64,000 bases of DNA. It comes from Lachnospiraceae bacterium (GTDB lineage: Bacteria > Bacillota > Clostridia > Lachnospirales > Lachnospiraceae). Shown here piece after piece: positions 36,401 through 45,589 of this stretch (position 1 is the first letter of the stretch; each line of letters begins with the position of its first letter). Location of the stretch: contig JAFQUB010000027.1 of the NCBI GenBank assembly GCA_017408735.1, positions 149,405-213,404 of the forward strand, read 5' to 3'. Made by a program: the position numbers and the translations under genes. The notes beneath the pieces were generated by a model that saw only the letters and a program-made list of their open reading frames with translations, did no database searches and had not been told where the DNA came from.

Positions 36401-38986
36401 TTGAAACCGGTAAGTTTAGTAATTAGTGCATGGGGACCTTATAAGGAAAAAGAAACCATCGATTTTAATAAATTAACGGAGCAAGGGGTATTTTTGATTT
36501 CAGGTCCTACGGGAGCAGGAAAAACCACGATTTTTGATGCTATTACCTTTGCACTGTTTGGGGAAGTCAGCGGAAGTATTCGGGAAAAAGATAGTGTGCG
36601 AAGCGATTTTGCCCGTGAAGAAGTGGGGACATATGTGGATTTTATATTTACCCATAGGGGGCAGCAGTATGAAATAGAACGAAATCCAAAGTACAATCGT
36701 CCGAAAAAGCGAGGAAGTGGCTTGGTGGCAGTAAAGGAAAGTGCTGTTTTAAAAAGTGATGATGAAGTACTGGCAGAGGGAAGTAAAGAAGTTACAGGTA
36801 AAGTAGAGGAGATATTATCATTAAATTATAAGCAGTTTACCCAGATTAGTATGCTGGCTCAAGGGGAATTCCAAAAGCTGTTGACTTCCAATGGAAGTGA
36901 ACGAACGAAGATTTTCCGAAATCTGTTTCATACGGAAATATGCGAAAATCTGCAAAATGCTCTTTCTGAGCGAAGCCGGTCATTATATGGTCAGGTAAAA
37001 GATAATCAGGCAAGGACAGAGGAAATTCTGGCCCATATACTGTGTCAGGAGGAGCGATGGACAGAACTGGTTAAGCAGGAAAATCCTAATATGGAAGCCA
37101 TTAATGAGTATTTGGAAGAGTATTTGCAGGAAACAAAGATACAAAGGGACGAGGCGAAAAAGCAATGGGAAAAGGTGTCCCAAAAGACAAAAAAGCTGTA
37201 TGGAGAAAAGGAAGAAGGGAAACGGCTGGAAATATTGAAGCAGCGTTTAGCAGAAGCAGAGGAAGGATTAAAAAAATTAAAGGATCAAAGCACAGAATAT
37301 GAACAGTGGAAGGATAATTTAAAAACCGCAGAACAGGCGGAAAGCGTATTCCTGAAAGAAGCAGAATATGTATCCGGTGAAAAAGAATATAACAAACGGG
37401 CTAACGCATGGAAACAGCTGTTGGAGCAGGAAGAACAGTCCAAAGTACAGCTACAACAATGGACAGAACAATACGATAAGGCAAAACAGCAAAAAGAAAT
37501 TATTGTGCAGCTGGAAGATTTATTGCGAAACATGGCAGAGAAGCAAAAATGGGTGAAAGAGCTGGAGGAAGCAGAAGGGGAACTAAAAAAAGCACAGCAG
37601 AGTTTTCTGGAAAAGCAAAAGAGGAAGGAACAGGCAAAGGAAGTTTATGAAAATGCAGAAGCAACCTATAAGTTGGCTACGGCAGGTCTGCTGGCAAGAG
37701 ATTTAACCGAAGGAAAACCATGTCCGGTTTGTGGTTCTATTCATCATCCGGAAAAAGCAAGGTTAAGTCAGGAAATACCGGAACAGTCTTATATAGAGCA
37801 GTTGAAAAACGCTCTGGAATGTTTTGCGAGGGAAGAGAACGAAGCCCATGGACAGGCGGCGGCAGCCAATTCTAAAAAAGAAATGATAGAAAAAAAGATG
37901 GAAGAAATTCAGTTAGACATAACTAACGATGAGTTGAGTCAAGTATTTTTAGAAAAGAGCCGGGAGAAGGGAAAATTAACAAAAGAAGTGGAAGAAACCC
38001 AGGAAAATTTCCAAAAAGCCCAGACAAGATACAATCATGTAATCAGTGTAAAAGGTGTTCAGGAGAAAGAATTGCAGGAGCAGAAGGAAAAGAAAGAACT
38101 GTATTATAAAGAGTATCAGAAGAAATTAAAGGAAAGTGGTTTTACTAACGAAGAAGAATTTCAAAAGGTAAAAGAAATTTGTGGCAAAAAGGAGCAGTAT
38201 AGAAAACAAATAAAAGATTATGAAGAACAAAAGCTTCGATATGAGGAACGGAAAGAAAACTGTAAGAAAGAGTTGAAAGGCAAAAAAACACTGAATTATC
38301 AGGAAATTCTTGAAAAACTCCAGACAGCAGAAGCAGAGGAAAAGGAACTTCGAAATACCTTTGGAACTCTGCAACAACAGTACGATAACAATAAACGATT
38401 CTGGAGAGATTTTAAAGAAAAGCAGAAAGAAATGGAAGAAATTCGGGGAGAATACGGGAAAGTCAGTCGGATGGAACAGCTGACCAAAGGGCGCAACCGG
38501 AGAAATCTTGTGTTTGAACAATATGTATTATCCAATTATTTTGATGAAATTCTCAATGCGGCAAATCAGAGATTAAGTCATATGAGTGGTGGACGTTATC
38601 TGTTAAAAAGGGTGGACAAGGCAGAAGATGCCAGAAGCAGGGACAGCCTGTTAATGGAAGTTTTTGATGCCTACACAGGAAAAAACAGGAGCGTACAGAC
38701 CTTATCCGGTGGAGAATCTTTTAAAGCATCTTTGGCACTGGCTCTTGGCATGTCGGATATGATACAGGCATTTTCCGGTGGAATTGTGGTGGAAACTATG
38801 TTTGTGGACGAAGGATTTGGTTCGTTGGATGAGGAATCCATAGAACAGGCAGTAGAAGTGTTGACAACACTTGCAAAACAGCAGTATACCATCGGAATCA
38901 TCTCCCATGTAAATGAGTTAAAAGAAAAGATAGACCGCCAGTTGGTGGTAGAAAAAACAAATACAGGAAGCAGAATTATTAGCTAA
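36401..38986 (+). CDS. sbcC: Exonuclease subunit SbcC (Rad50-like SMC ATPase)
   Basis: 861 aa from TTG 36401 after AAGGAAGGAGG. N-terminal Walker A in GPTGAGKTTIFDAITFAL near 36, two long Lys/Glu-rich coiled coils, a zinc hook CPVC at residues 441-444, and a C-terminal ABC half with LSGGESFKASLALALGMSD and VDEGFGSLDEESI. Length is a bit below E. coli SbcC (about 1050 aa) because the coils are shorter, usual for Firmicutes. The hairpin terminator follows closely. Confidence 0.95.
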   Translation: MKPVSLVISAWGPYKEKETIDFNKLTEQGVFLISGPTGAGKTTIFDAITFALFGEVSGSIREKDSVRSDFAREEVGTYVDFIFTHRGQQYEIERNPKYNRPKKRGSGLVAVKESAVLKSDDEVLAEGSKEVTGKVEEILSLNYKQFTQISMLAQGEFQKLLTSNGSERTKIFRNLFHTEICENLQNALSERSRSLYGQVKDNQARTEEILAHILCQEERWTELVKQENPNMEAINEYLEEYLQETKIQRDEAKKQWEKVSQKTKKLYGEKEEGKRLEILKQRLAEAEEGLKKLKDQSTEYEQWKDNLKTAEQAESVFLKEAEYVSGEKEYNKRANAWKQLLEQEEQSKVQLQQWTEQYDKAKQQKEIIVQLEDLLRNMAEKQKWVKELEEAEGELKKAQQSFLEKQKRKEQAKEVYENAEATYKLATAGLLARDLTEGKPCPVCGSIHHPEKARLSQEIPEQSYIEQLKNALECFAREENEAHGQAAAANSKKEMIEKKMEEIQLDITNDELSQVFLEKSREKGKLTKEVEETQENFQKAQTRYNHVISVKGVQEKELQEQKEKKELYYKEYQKKLKESGFTNEEEFQKVKEICGKKEQYRKQIKDYEEQKLRYEERKENCKKELKGKKTLNYQEILEKLQTAEAEEKELRNTFGTLQQQYDNNKRFWRDFKEKQKEMEEIRGEYGKVSRMEQLTKGRNRRNLVFEQYVLSNYFDEILNAANQRLSHMSGGRYLLKRVDKAEDARSRDSLLMEVFDAYTGKNRSVQTLSGGESFKASLALALGMSDMIQAFSGGIVVETMFVDEGFGSLDEESIEQAVEVLTTLAKQQYTIGIISHVNELKEKIDRQLVVEKTNTGSRIIS

Positions 38987-38990
38987 GGAA

Positions 38991-39029
38991 GAAAGCAATC
39001 TTAAGGTTAACTTAAGGTTGCTTTCATTT
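38991..39029 (+). terminator. Terminator after sbcDC
   Basis: GAAAGCAATCTTAA (38991-39004) pairs with TTAAGGTTGCTTTC (39012-39025), one G-U pair, followed by ATTTT. Confidence 0.75.
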
Positions 39030-39088
39030 TCAATTTAGGGAGAAATTATATGATATACCATGAAGTAACAAAGGAGGATGTAAATAAC

Positions 39089-39769
39089 ATGCTAAAATGC
39101 AACAGTATTACGAAAAAGTATAAGGATGTTACCGTAGTGGACGAGTTAAGTTTTCAGGTAAAGGAAGGAGAAGTATTTGCACTTCTTGGAAGTAATGGAG
39201 CCGGAAAAACTACTACAATTAAAATGATTTTGGGATTGATTCAAAAAAATGGTGGCGAAATAGAGAAAAAACAGGATTTAACCATCGGTTATTCACCGGA
39301 AACCCCATTTTTTCCACCATATCTCACCGGTCGGGAAGTTTTAACTTATTATGCAAAAATACAAAAAATAACCAAAAACACTATAAATGCACAGGTAAGT
39401 GAATTATTGGAGATGGTAGGTCTGGAAGATTCTAAAACAAAAATTAAGGTGTATTCCAAGGGAATGTTACAGCGTCTGGCATTAGCACAGGCATTGCTGG
39501 CTGATCCGAAATTGTTGATTTTGGATGAGCCAACAGCAGGGCTTGATGCGCTGGGTAGAGTGGAAATGATGCAGTTAATTGGAAATCTGAAAAAACAGGG
39601 AAAAACCATCATTATCAATTCTCATATCTTAAATGATATTGAGCGTGTCTGCGACAGAGGAATCATTATGAAAAAAGGGAAAATACTTGGAACCTGGGAA
39701 CGTGAGGCAGATCATCAAGGAAAGAGTCTGGAAGAAATTTTTGTAGAAACAGTAGGAGGAATCGGATAA
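39089..39769 (+). CDS. ABC transporter ATP-binding protein
   Basis: 226 aa from ATG 39089 (AAAGGAGG ten bases upstream; ATG 39050 also possible). Walker A GSNGAGKTT, signature YSKGMLQRLALAQALL, Walker B LLILDEPTAGLDALG and the switch His in INSHILNDIE. Belongs to the NatA/ABC-2 exporter class by its neighbours. It partners the permease encoded immediately downstream. The operon continues through a putative protease and a two-component system. Confidence 0.85.
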   Translation: MLKCNSITKKYKDVTVVDELSFQVKEGEVFALLGSNGAGKTTTIKMILGLIQKNGGEIEKKQDLTIGYSPETPFFPPYLTGREVLTYYAKIQKITKNTINAQVSELLEMVGLEDSKTKIKVYSKGMLQRLALAQALLADPKLLILDEPTAGLDALGRVEMMQLIGNLKKQGKTIIINSHILNDIERVCDRGIIMKKGKILGTWEREADHQGKSLEEIFVETVGGIG

Positions 39770-40525
39770 ATGACAATTACAATCAATGCATTAAAGGAAA
39801 AAATCAGAAGAAAAGAATTATATGTGGTGGCTGTACTGGGGCTGTTGTTGGTGATTTTATTTTCCTCAGGAGCAGGAACTCTTACTATTGATGGTGAGCC
39901 CATTACCGGCTATGGGAAAATGGCACCGATTATGATTGTTGTAGTAAATGCCTTAAGCGGCGCCCTTGCCATAGCTCTTAGCATTCGCACTATTCCAAAC
40001 GAATACGAACGTAAAACCAGTCATTTAATCTGGATTCGCGATGTAAAACAGTGGCAGTATCATGGGTATCTTAGCCTCGCTAACATTATCAGCAGTCTAA
40101 TAGCCGCACTTATTATGTATCTGGGATTATTTATTTTTGCAGTGATAAAACAGGAAACACAGGGGCTTTACAGACTGATTCCGGCTTTTTTCATTATGGC
40201 AATTGGAGTGTGCATTGTAAGTTTGTTTACCAGTGTTTTAAGTATTGTTTTACCGGGAATGGCAGTGGGAATTATTTCAGCAGGATGTTTTTTGGTGGGA
40301 ATTTTCCATGGCGTATTAGAGATTGCAAAAGACATGGTAGGCGGATTTACCGGAGGAATCATTTCCGTATTGTTAAAAATCATTCCTAATTTAAACGAAT
40401 TGCAGGCACAGGCAGGAAATATGATTGGTGGAGAAGCAGTAAACAGCCATGAGATTTTCAAAGGATTATTGATTATATACATATTAACATTATTATTCTT
40501 CGTATTTAAGAGAAAAGAAGCATAG
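39770..40525 (+). CDS. ABC-2-type membrane permease
   Basis: 251 aa starting directly after the ATPase stop. About six membrane helices (VVAVLGLLLVILFSSG near 20; IMIVVVNALSGALAI near 65; later segments at about 105-130, 140-165, 165-190 and the C-terminal helix). Six-helix ABC-2 permease topology. Substrate unknown. Confidence 0.75.
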   Translation: MTITINALKEKIRRKELYVVAVLGLLLVILFSSGAGTLTIDGEPITGYGKMAPIMIVVVNALSGALAIALSIRTIPNEYERKTSHLIWIRDVKQWQYHGYLSLANIISSLIAALIMYLGLFIFAVIKQETQGLYRLIPAFFIMAIGVCIVSLFTSVLSIVLPGMAVGIISAGCFLVGIFHGVLEIAKDMVGGFTGGIISVLLKIIPNLNELQAQAGNMIGGEAVNSHEIFKGLLIIYILTLLFFVFKRKEA

Positions 40526-40542
40526 AAACAGAGGAGAGCAAA

Positions 40543-41517
40543 ATGAAAAAAATAATTTATTTGGCAATAGGTGTGGTATTGTGCATTGCAACTATAGCTA
40601 CAGGAACTTATGGACTCAGCGATAGAAATATTGAAATTTATCAAAAGGCACTTGGTATGGTAGAAGAAATGGAAGAAAGTACCTTCACAGGATATGAATT
40701 GTCACAATTTCCCGTAGCCTTTTATGATGGGGACCATGATTACGTTGTGACAGGCAGTGCCAAAGATTATCAGATAGCAAAGAGAAAACCGGTAATGGAT
40801 GCTTTTGTTGGAACCGCATATTATGTGGATAACCATTACGAAGTGCTGATGCCTACAGTTGAGAAATTCAATAAAATGTTTGAATTACTAAATACAGTCC
40901 AGTCAGCTTCCAAAGAAGCAATGAAGGATAACAGCTTTGATGAAATGAATTATGGTGATGAAGAACATATTGCAACTATGTATCATGAAGGATTTCATGC
41001 ATACCAGATGACAAACTATGAAGAAAATATAGTGAAAGGCTTACAGGGGAAAAACTTTGGCGAAGATGGGCTTAGCGAGCAGATGATAGTGGATTCTGTG
41101 GATAATAATCCGGATGTAGTGAAAAAGTATGAAGAACAGCTGGCATTGTTGAAAAAAATGGTGTTAAGTGATAGTATAGATGAGATAAAAAAGGACTTAG
41201 GGCAGTATAAAAAGCTGGAAGAAGAACGAAAAGCAATGCTTTCTTCAGATGTATTAATTCTGGAAGAATATTATGAAAAAGTGGAAGGTACTGCCTATTA
41301 TGTAGAAAGTACTGCATATAAAATGGTACATACTGAAGAAGAATATAACGCTTATTATATAGATTCCGTGGACAAATTTACAGAAGGAAGTCATAAATAT
41401 TACAATATGGGGATGGCAAAATGCAGGATTCTGGATAAACTTATCCCGGACTGGAAAGAGAACTATGATTTCTCTACAAGTCTTGCGGAGTTGTTATATG
41501 GACAGATGGAACATTAG
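40543..41517 (+). CDS. Membrane-anchored putative zinc metalloprotease (HEGFH)
   Basis: 324 aa. N-terminal membrane helix or uncleaved signal (IIYLAIGVVLCIATIATG). HEGFH at residues 148-152 is a gluzincin-like HExxH motif, and EGTAYYVE at 248-255 could supply the third zinc ligand (Glu248). The predicted catalytic domain is extracytoplasmic. Placed between the ABC permease and a response regulator, with GAGGAG ribosome site. Protease activity is inferred from motif only; no named family recognised. Confidence 0.7.
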   Translation: MKKIIYLAIGVVLCIATIATGTYGLSDRNIEIYQKALGMVEEMEESTFTGYELSQFPVAFYDGDHDYVVTGSAKDYQIAKRKPVMDAFVGTAYYVDNHYEVLMPTVEKFNKMFELLNTVQSASKEAMKDNSFDEMNYGDEEHIATMYHEGFHAYQMTNYEENIVKGLQGKNFGEDGLSEQMIVDSVDNNPDVVKKYEEQLALLKKMVLSDSIDEIKKDLGQYKKLEEERKAMLSSDVLILEEYYEKVEGTAYYVESTAYKMVHTEEEYNAYYIDSVDKFTEGSHKYYNMGMAKCRILDKLIPDWKENYDFSTSLAELLYGQMEH

Positions 41518-41529
41518 AAAGGATAGACT

Positions 41530-42228
41530 ATGACCTACAAAATATTAGTTGCAGATGATGAGATGGAATTGTTATCTGTTCTGGAATTATATATGGCAAA
41601 AGAAAATTTAACACTTATAAAGGCATGTGATGGTAATCAGGCGTGGGAGCTTTTCTTAGAGGAAAGCCCCCACCTGGTAGTTTTGGATGTTATGATGCCA
41701 GGAATGGATGGCTTTACAGTACTTCAAAAGATTCGAAATATTAGTAAAATACCGGCGATTATGCTGACTGCCCGAAGTGAAGATTATGATAAAATTCTGG
41801 GACTTGAACTGGGAGCAGATGATTATATTACAAAACCTTACAATCCTATGGAAGTGGTGGCAAGAATCAAGGCACAGATACGCAGAAATTACGATTATCA
41901 GGAAAGCCGGGCAGAAATTTATAAGCAGTTTGATTTGGAATTGTATGTGGAAGAAGGACTCGTAAAGAAGCAGGGAGTAACCATAGAGCTTACAAAAACA
42001 GAATTTCTGATTTTAAGGCTTTTGATGGAGAAGCCCGGGCGAATTTATACCAAACAACAGATTTATGACGGGGCCTGGGGCGAAGACTATATAGCGGATG
42101 ATAATACCTTAATGGTGCATATCAGCAATTTAAGGGCAAAGATTGAAGATAATCCAAGGACACCACTAATGTTAAAAACAGTGAAAGGATTGGGGTATAA
42201 GTTTGAAAAAGATGTTAAAAAAAATTAA
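41530..42228 (+). CDS. OmpR/PhoB-type response regulator
   Basis: 232 aa. Receiver domain with acidic pocket DDE near 9-11, phosphoacceptor Asp in VLDVMMPGMDG near 54, TARSED and KPYNPMEV lysine near 103. C-terminal winged helix with LTKTEFLILRLLMEKPGRIYT and NTLMVHISNLRAKIED. Partner kinase overlaps the 3' end. Probably regulates this ABC operon. Confidence 0.92.
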   Translation: MTYKILVADDEMELLSVLELYMAKENLTLIKACDGNQAWELFLEESPHLVVLDVMMPGMDGFTVLQKIRNISKIPAIMLTARSEDYDKILGLELGADDYITKPYNPMEVVARIKAQIRRNYDYQESRAEIYKQFDLELYVEEGLVKKQGVTIELTKTEFLILRLLMEKPGRIYTKQQIYDGAWGEDYIADDNTLMVHISNLRAKIEDNPRTPLMLKTVKGLGYKFEKDVKKN

Positions 42229-43615
42229 AATAAAGAAAAGTATTTTTAGTAAATTAGTGTTAAGTTATGTGGCATTTTCAGCTATGATTTTATTCTCTTT
42301 TATAGCGTGTATGATTGTTGCGGCTGTATTTTTAAGCAGTGGTGATGATTCGAATATGCCGCCAAATGCTTTTGTGGATGAAGAAGGGAACATTATTACA
42401 ATGGACCAGATTGTAAGACTGGGAGGCTGGGTGGAAGAATTGGATGAAGACTTTCAGGTCATCAATGTGTATGGGGAACAGCAGAAAGAAAAACAAGGCT
42501 ATACAATGGATGAACTGGCATCTCTGATGAATGTAAGTGCCATAGAAGAAAATCCATACATAGGTGTGCTCCAGTACGTAGAAAAACGGCACACCTATTT
42601 TTTGTGTATTTATGAAAGAGAGCTGGTACAGATTCGTCTGTCGGTAATATTGGGAAATGGAACCACCGGTGGTGAGGGAACTTACCGTGTAGTTATAGCG
42701 GTGCTTATTATTTTATTTGTTTGCAACTGTATGATACTTAGCCGTTATCTGAGCAAAAAGATAAAAACACCATTAAAAGAACTTGTTAAGGGAATGGAAC
42801 AGGTTAAGGCAGGGAAGTTGGGAGTAAATCTTAATTTTGATGCGGAAAGTGAATTTGTGGAGATTCGCGATACCTTTAATTTGATGATAGAAAAATTGGA
42901 AGAAAGCAGGCGGGAAAAAGAGGAAATGGAGCGGAAAAAAGAACAACTTTTACTGGAACTTTCTCATGATATTAAGACGCCTCTTGCCACCATCAAGGGA
43001 TATGCTAACGCCATGGAAAGTAACCTTGTTCCCGAAGAAAAAAAGGCTGCCTACTATCAGACCATCGATAAGAAAGCAGACAGAGTATGTGACCTTGCAG
43101 AAAATATGTTTTATATGCTGAAAATGGAAAATACAGATTATCATTTGCAGTTAAATCAGGTGGATATCTGCGAACTGGCAAGGCAGATTTGTGTGGAATT
43201 TTACGAGGACATTGATGCGGCAGGTCTTTCCATGGAAATTGATATTCCGGAGAAGCCATGTTTTGTGTGGGCAGATGAAAAAGCATTGGGCAGAGTAATC
43301 GGAAATCTGTTAAGTAATGCAGGGAAGTATAACCATACAGGAAGTCAGGTAGGGATTTCTCTATCTGTTTTAGAAAAACAGATAGAATTGCGTGTCTGGG
43401 ATGATGGGGAATTAATTCCGGAGGAATTACAGGAAACGATTTTCGATGCTTTTGTTCGCGGTGACAAAGCGAGAAAAACTGATGGTGGCACAGGACTTGG
43501 ACTTGCCATATCCAGAGCTATTATGGAAAAGCATTGCGGTAGTATTAATTATGAGGAGCAAAAAGGGAAGAATTGTTTTGTGGTTAAGATGCGGATATGT
43601 GGAAAGATAAAATAA
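42203..43615 (+). CDS. Sensor histidine kinase
   Basis: 470 aa, reading from TTG 42203 (GGGG seven bases upstream); ATG 42212 is an alternative. Two membrane helices (about 17-47 and 165-185) frame a ~120-residue extracytoplasmic sensor; HAMP follows, then HisKA with ELSHDIKTPLATIKGYA and HATPase with NLLSNAGKYNHTG, VWDDGEL and TGLGLAISRAI. Overlaps the response regulator by 26 bp, so they are coupled. Confidence 0.9.
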   Translation: MKKMLKKIKIKKSIFSKLVLSYVAFSAMILFSFIACMIVAAVFLSSGDDSNMPPNAFVDEEGNIITMDQIVRLGGWVEELDEDFQVINVYGEQQKEKQGYTMDELASLMNVSAIEENPYIGVLQYVEKRHTYFLCIYERELVQIRLSVILGNGTTGGEGTYRVVIAVLIILFVCNCMILSRYLSKKIKTPLKELVKGMEQVKAGKLGVNLNFDAESEFVEIRDTFNLMIEKLEESRREKEEMERKKEQLLLELSHDIKTPLATIKGYANAMESNLVPEEKKAAYYQTIDKKADRVCDLAENMFYMLKMENTDYHLQLNQVDICELARQICVEFYEDIDAAGLSMEIDIPEKPCFVWADEKALGRVIGNLLSNAGKYNHTGSQVGISLSVLEKQIELRVWDDGELIPEELQETIFDAFVRGDKARKTDGGTGLGLAISRAIMEKHCGSINYEEQKGKNCFVVKMRICGKIK

Positions 43616-43621
43616 ACAGCA

Positions 43622-43650
43622 TTGCGAAGCGCAGACATATCATGTATAAT
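43622..43650 (+). promoter_or_regulatory. Promoter of the speD-like operon
   Basis: TTGCGA (43622-43627), 17-base spacer, TATAAT (43645-43650). A good consensus pair. Confidence 0.65.
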
Positions 43651-43722
43651 AAAGTGTCGCAGTAGTTGGAAAAAACTGACTATCGATTGGAAGGCAGAAT
43701 TTAACAAAGGAGAATAGAACAT

Positions 43723-44067
43723 ATGGCTTGTCAGCTGATTGTTGATTTGTATGGCTGTGATAACAGCGTCATTAATGACTTAGAAAAAATAAAGAAAATT
43801 TCTCATGACATGATAGAGAAGCTACATGCTGGAATCGTGGAGGAATGTTGTCATCAGTTTCACCCAATTGGAATTACATACATAGCAGTGATTACTACAT
43901 CACATTTTTCTATTCATACATGGCCGGAATATGGATATGCGGCAGTAGATGTCTTTTCTTGTGATGAAGATTTGCCGGAAAAGGTAGCAGAAGAACTGAA
44001 AAATAATTTAAAAGCAAAAAAATGTACCATCAGAAAACTGGAACGTGATATAAAAGGGGGAATGTAA
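43723..44067 (+). CDS. SpeD-like pyruvoyl decarboxylase (AdoMet decarboxylase family)
   Basis: 114 aa, usual length for class Ib proenzymes. Core SHFSIHTWPEYGYAAVDVFSC contains the would-be pyruvoyl Ser60, proton donor His65 and Cys80. The residue before Ser60 is Thr, whereas canonical SpeD/SpeH have Glu (ESH). The usual product, decarboxylated AdoMet, feeds aminopropyltransferases, and one is encoded three genes downstream. Some SpeD homologs are reported to decarboxylate ornithine or arginine, so the substrate is uncertain. ATG 43723 follows AAAGGAG. Confidence 0.8.
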   Translation: MACQLIVDLYGCDNSVINDLEKIKKISHDMIEKLHAGIVEECCHQFHPIGITYIAVITTSHFSIHTWPEYGYAAVDVFSCDEDLPEKVAEELKNNLKAKKCTIRKLERDIKGGM

Positions 44068-44068
44068 G

Positions 44069-45145
44069 TTGGAATTTTCAGTTGGAGATATACTTCAAGT
44101 AGATGGGAATGTCTATGAGATTATTGGTAAAATCCAATACAAAAAAGTAGAAGATAATCTGTATTGGACCGAATATTGCATGCGTCAGCGTCCTTCGGGA
44201 AAAGAACGCTGGCTTTCCATCGATGTGGTGAATAACGAATACTCTGTTTCACAGTTTGCAAGAAATCCGTCCATGGGTGGATACCATCAGGTGGACTCCG
44301 GTACAGAAGAAGTAGTTGGCGTCTGGGGAAAAGTGGATGTTTCTGTAGGCGACCGGGCAACCTTTTATGAGTATGAGGATATAACGGAAGAAAAAATCAT
44401 ATCTCAAGAACTTTGGGATGACGAGACAGAATATTGTACCGGATATTATCTGGACAGCGATGAAATTGTAAAATTGAGTAATGCTACGGGAAGCAGCAGT
44501 GCTTCTGCTTCCAATCCGAAAAAGGGTAGTGTTTTGAAAACAATATTTGCAATTCTTGTACCTATAATCATAGTATGTGTTTTAATGACAGTCTATGTAA
44601 ATAAGGATAAGGATGCGATTGCTAAATATTTAAAGCAGGATGCAGGTTACACTTATGTAACTTCCATTACCGGAAATGAGGAACAGAAAGCAGATGTATA
44701 TAAATCTGTGTTAAGTCTGGACAGTACTGCCCGTGATATTATAGATGCGATTAATGGAAAGACGGAAAATGTTCAGCAGAATACAGAAGATGGAGATGAC
44801 AGTATAGCCATTCTAACAAAAAATGAATATTGTCTGATTTATACTTCAGAAGAAAATGAGGTACTGGTGCAGATTTCCAGTAGAAAATATGCATATGTCA
44901 GTGACCAAAAACCATATCACTGCCATCACCATACATACCGTTATTATCGCAGATACTATTATTCCAGAGGATATACATCAGATTACAGTACTTATAACAA
45001 ATATCGTACATCCTATAACGATTACAGCGATACAACAATAGGTAGCAATTCAGCAGATACATACAGTGCATATGCTTCATCAGTACGCCAGTCCAGTACC
45101 AGCACAAGAACCTCTTCCGGTGGTGGATTGAGCAGTGGAAAGTAA
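44069..45145 (+). CDS. DUF4178 membrane-anchored protein
   Basis: 358 aa from TTG 44069 (AAAGGGGG eight bases upstream), two bases after speD-like. The N-terminal ~135 residues are DUF4178 (FSVGDILQVDGNVYEIIG, then RWLSIDVVNNEY), a beta-rich domain seen with polyamine and membrane-stress genes. A single membrane helix lies at 156-177, and the extracytoplasmic tail ends in a Ser/Tyr/His-rich low-complexity stretch (about 290-358). Role unknown; context links it to polyamine metabolism. Confidence 0.75.
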   Translation: MEFSVGDILQVDGNVYEIIGKIQYKKVEDNLYWTEYCMRQRPSGKERWLSIDVVNNEYSVSQFARNPSMGGYHQVDSGTEEVVGVWGKVDVSVGDRATFYEYEDITEEKIISQELWDDETEYCTGYYLDSDEIVKLSNATGSSSASASNPKKGSVLKTIFAILVPIIIVCVLMTVYVNKDKDAIAKYLKQDAGYTYVTSITGNEEQKADVYKSVLSLDSTARDIIDAINGKTENVQQNTEDGDDSIAILTKNEYCLIYTSEENEVLVQISSRKYAYVSDQKPYHCHHHTYRYYRRYYYSRGYTSDYSTYNKYRTSYNDYSDTTIGSNSADTYSAYASSVRQSSTSTRTSSGGGLSSGK

Positions 45146-45157
45146 AGGAGAAGAAAA

Positions 45158-45589
45158 ATGGAATTATTATATGATATTATAAATGTAGGAATTTATTCTA
45201 TATTGGCAATTGTCATGATGATACTTGGAAATTTTTTGATTGATTTGATTGTACCATGTCATTTCCCAACAGAAATCAGAAAGGGAAATCAAGCAGTGGG
45301 CTGGCTTAGTGCAGGTTCTTTCATTGGCGTGGGTATTATTATGCGTGCAGCGGTTATGTCACCGGCAGCAGAAGTAGTGGAAGAAACCTTGGCAAGTGGT
45401 CTGATTAGCAGCGTTATTTATTTTGCGGTTGGTATTGTATTCTTTATGTTAGGTTATATTATTGTAAGTCTTTTCAACAAAAAATATAACTTAAATGAAG
45501 AAATTGGCAATGGAAATACTGCAGCAGGTATTATGGTATTTGGAATCTTTATCGGTCTTGCCATTGTAATCAGCGGAGTAATATTCTAA
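45158..45589 (+). CDS. DUF350 membrane protein
   Basis: 143 aa with four membrane helices. Two internal repeats, GNQAVGWLSAGSFIGVGIIM and NGNTAAGIMVFGIFIGLAIV, are the DUF350 signature. DUF350 proteins recur with DUF4178 and aminopropyltransferases. ATG 45158 has AAAGGAG; the stop overlaps the next ATG (TAATG). Confidence 0.85.
   Translation: MELLYDIINVGIYSILAIVMMILGNFLIDLIVPCHFPTEIRKGNQAVGWLSAGSFIGVGIIMRAAVMSPAAEVVEETLASGLISSVIYFAVGIVFFMLGYIIVSLFNKKYNLNEEIGNGNTAAGIMVFGIFIGLAIVISGVIF

Noticed and set aside
42203..42228. Overlap between response regulator and kinase
   Set aside because: Considered as a frameshift, but both reading frames are complete and this coupling is normal for two-component pairs.
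44856..45107. Two His/Ile/Tyr-rich frames on opposite strands over the DUF4178 tail
   Set aside because: Both arise from the low-complexity Tyr/Ser coding repeat and have no ribosome sites.
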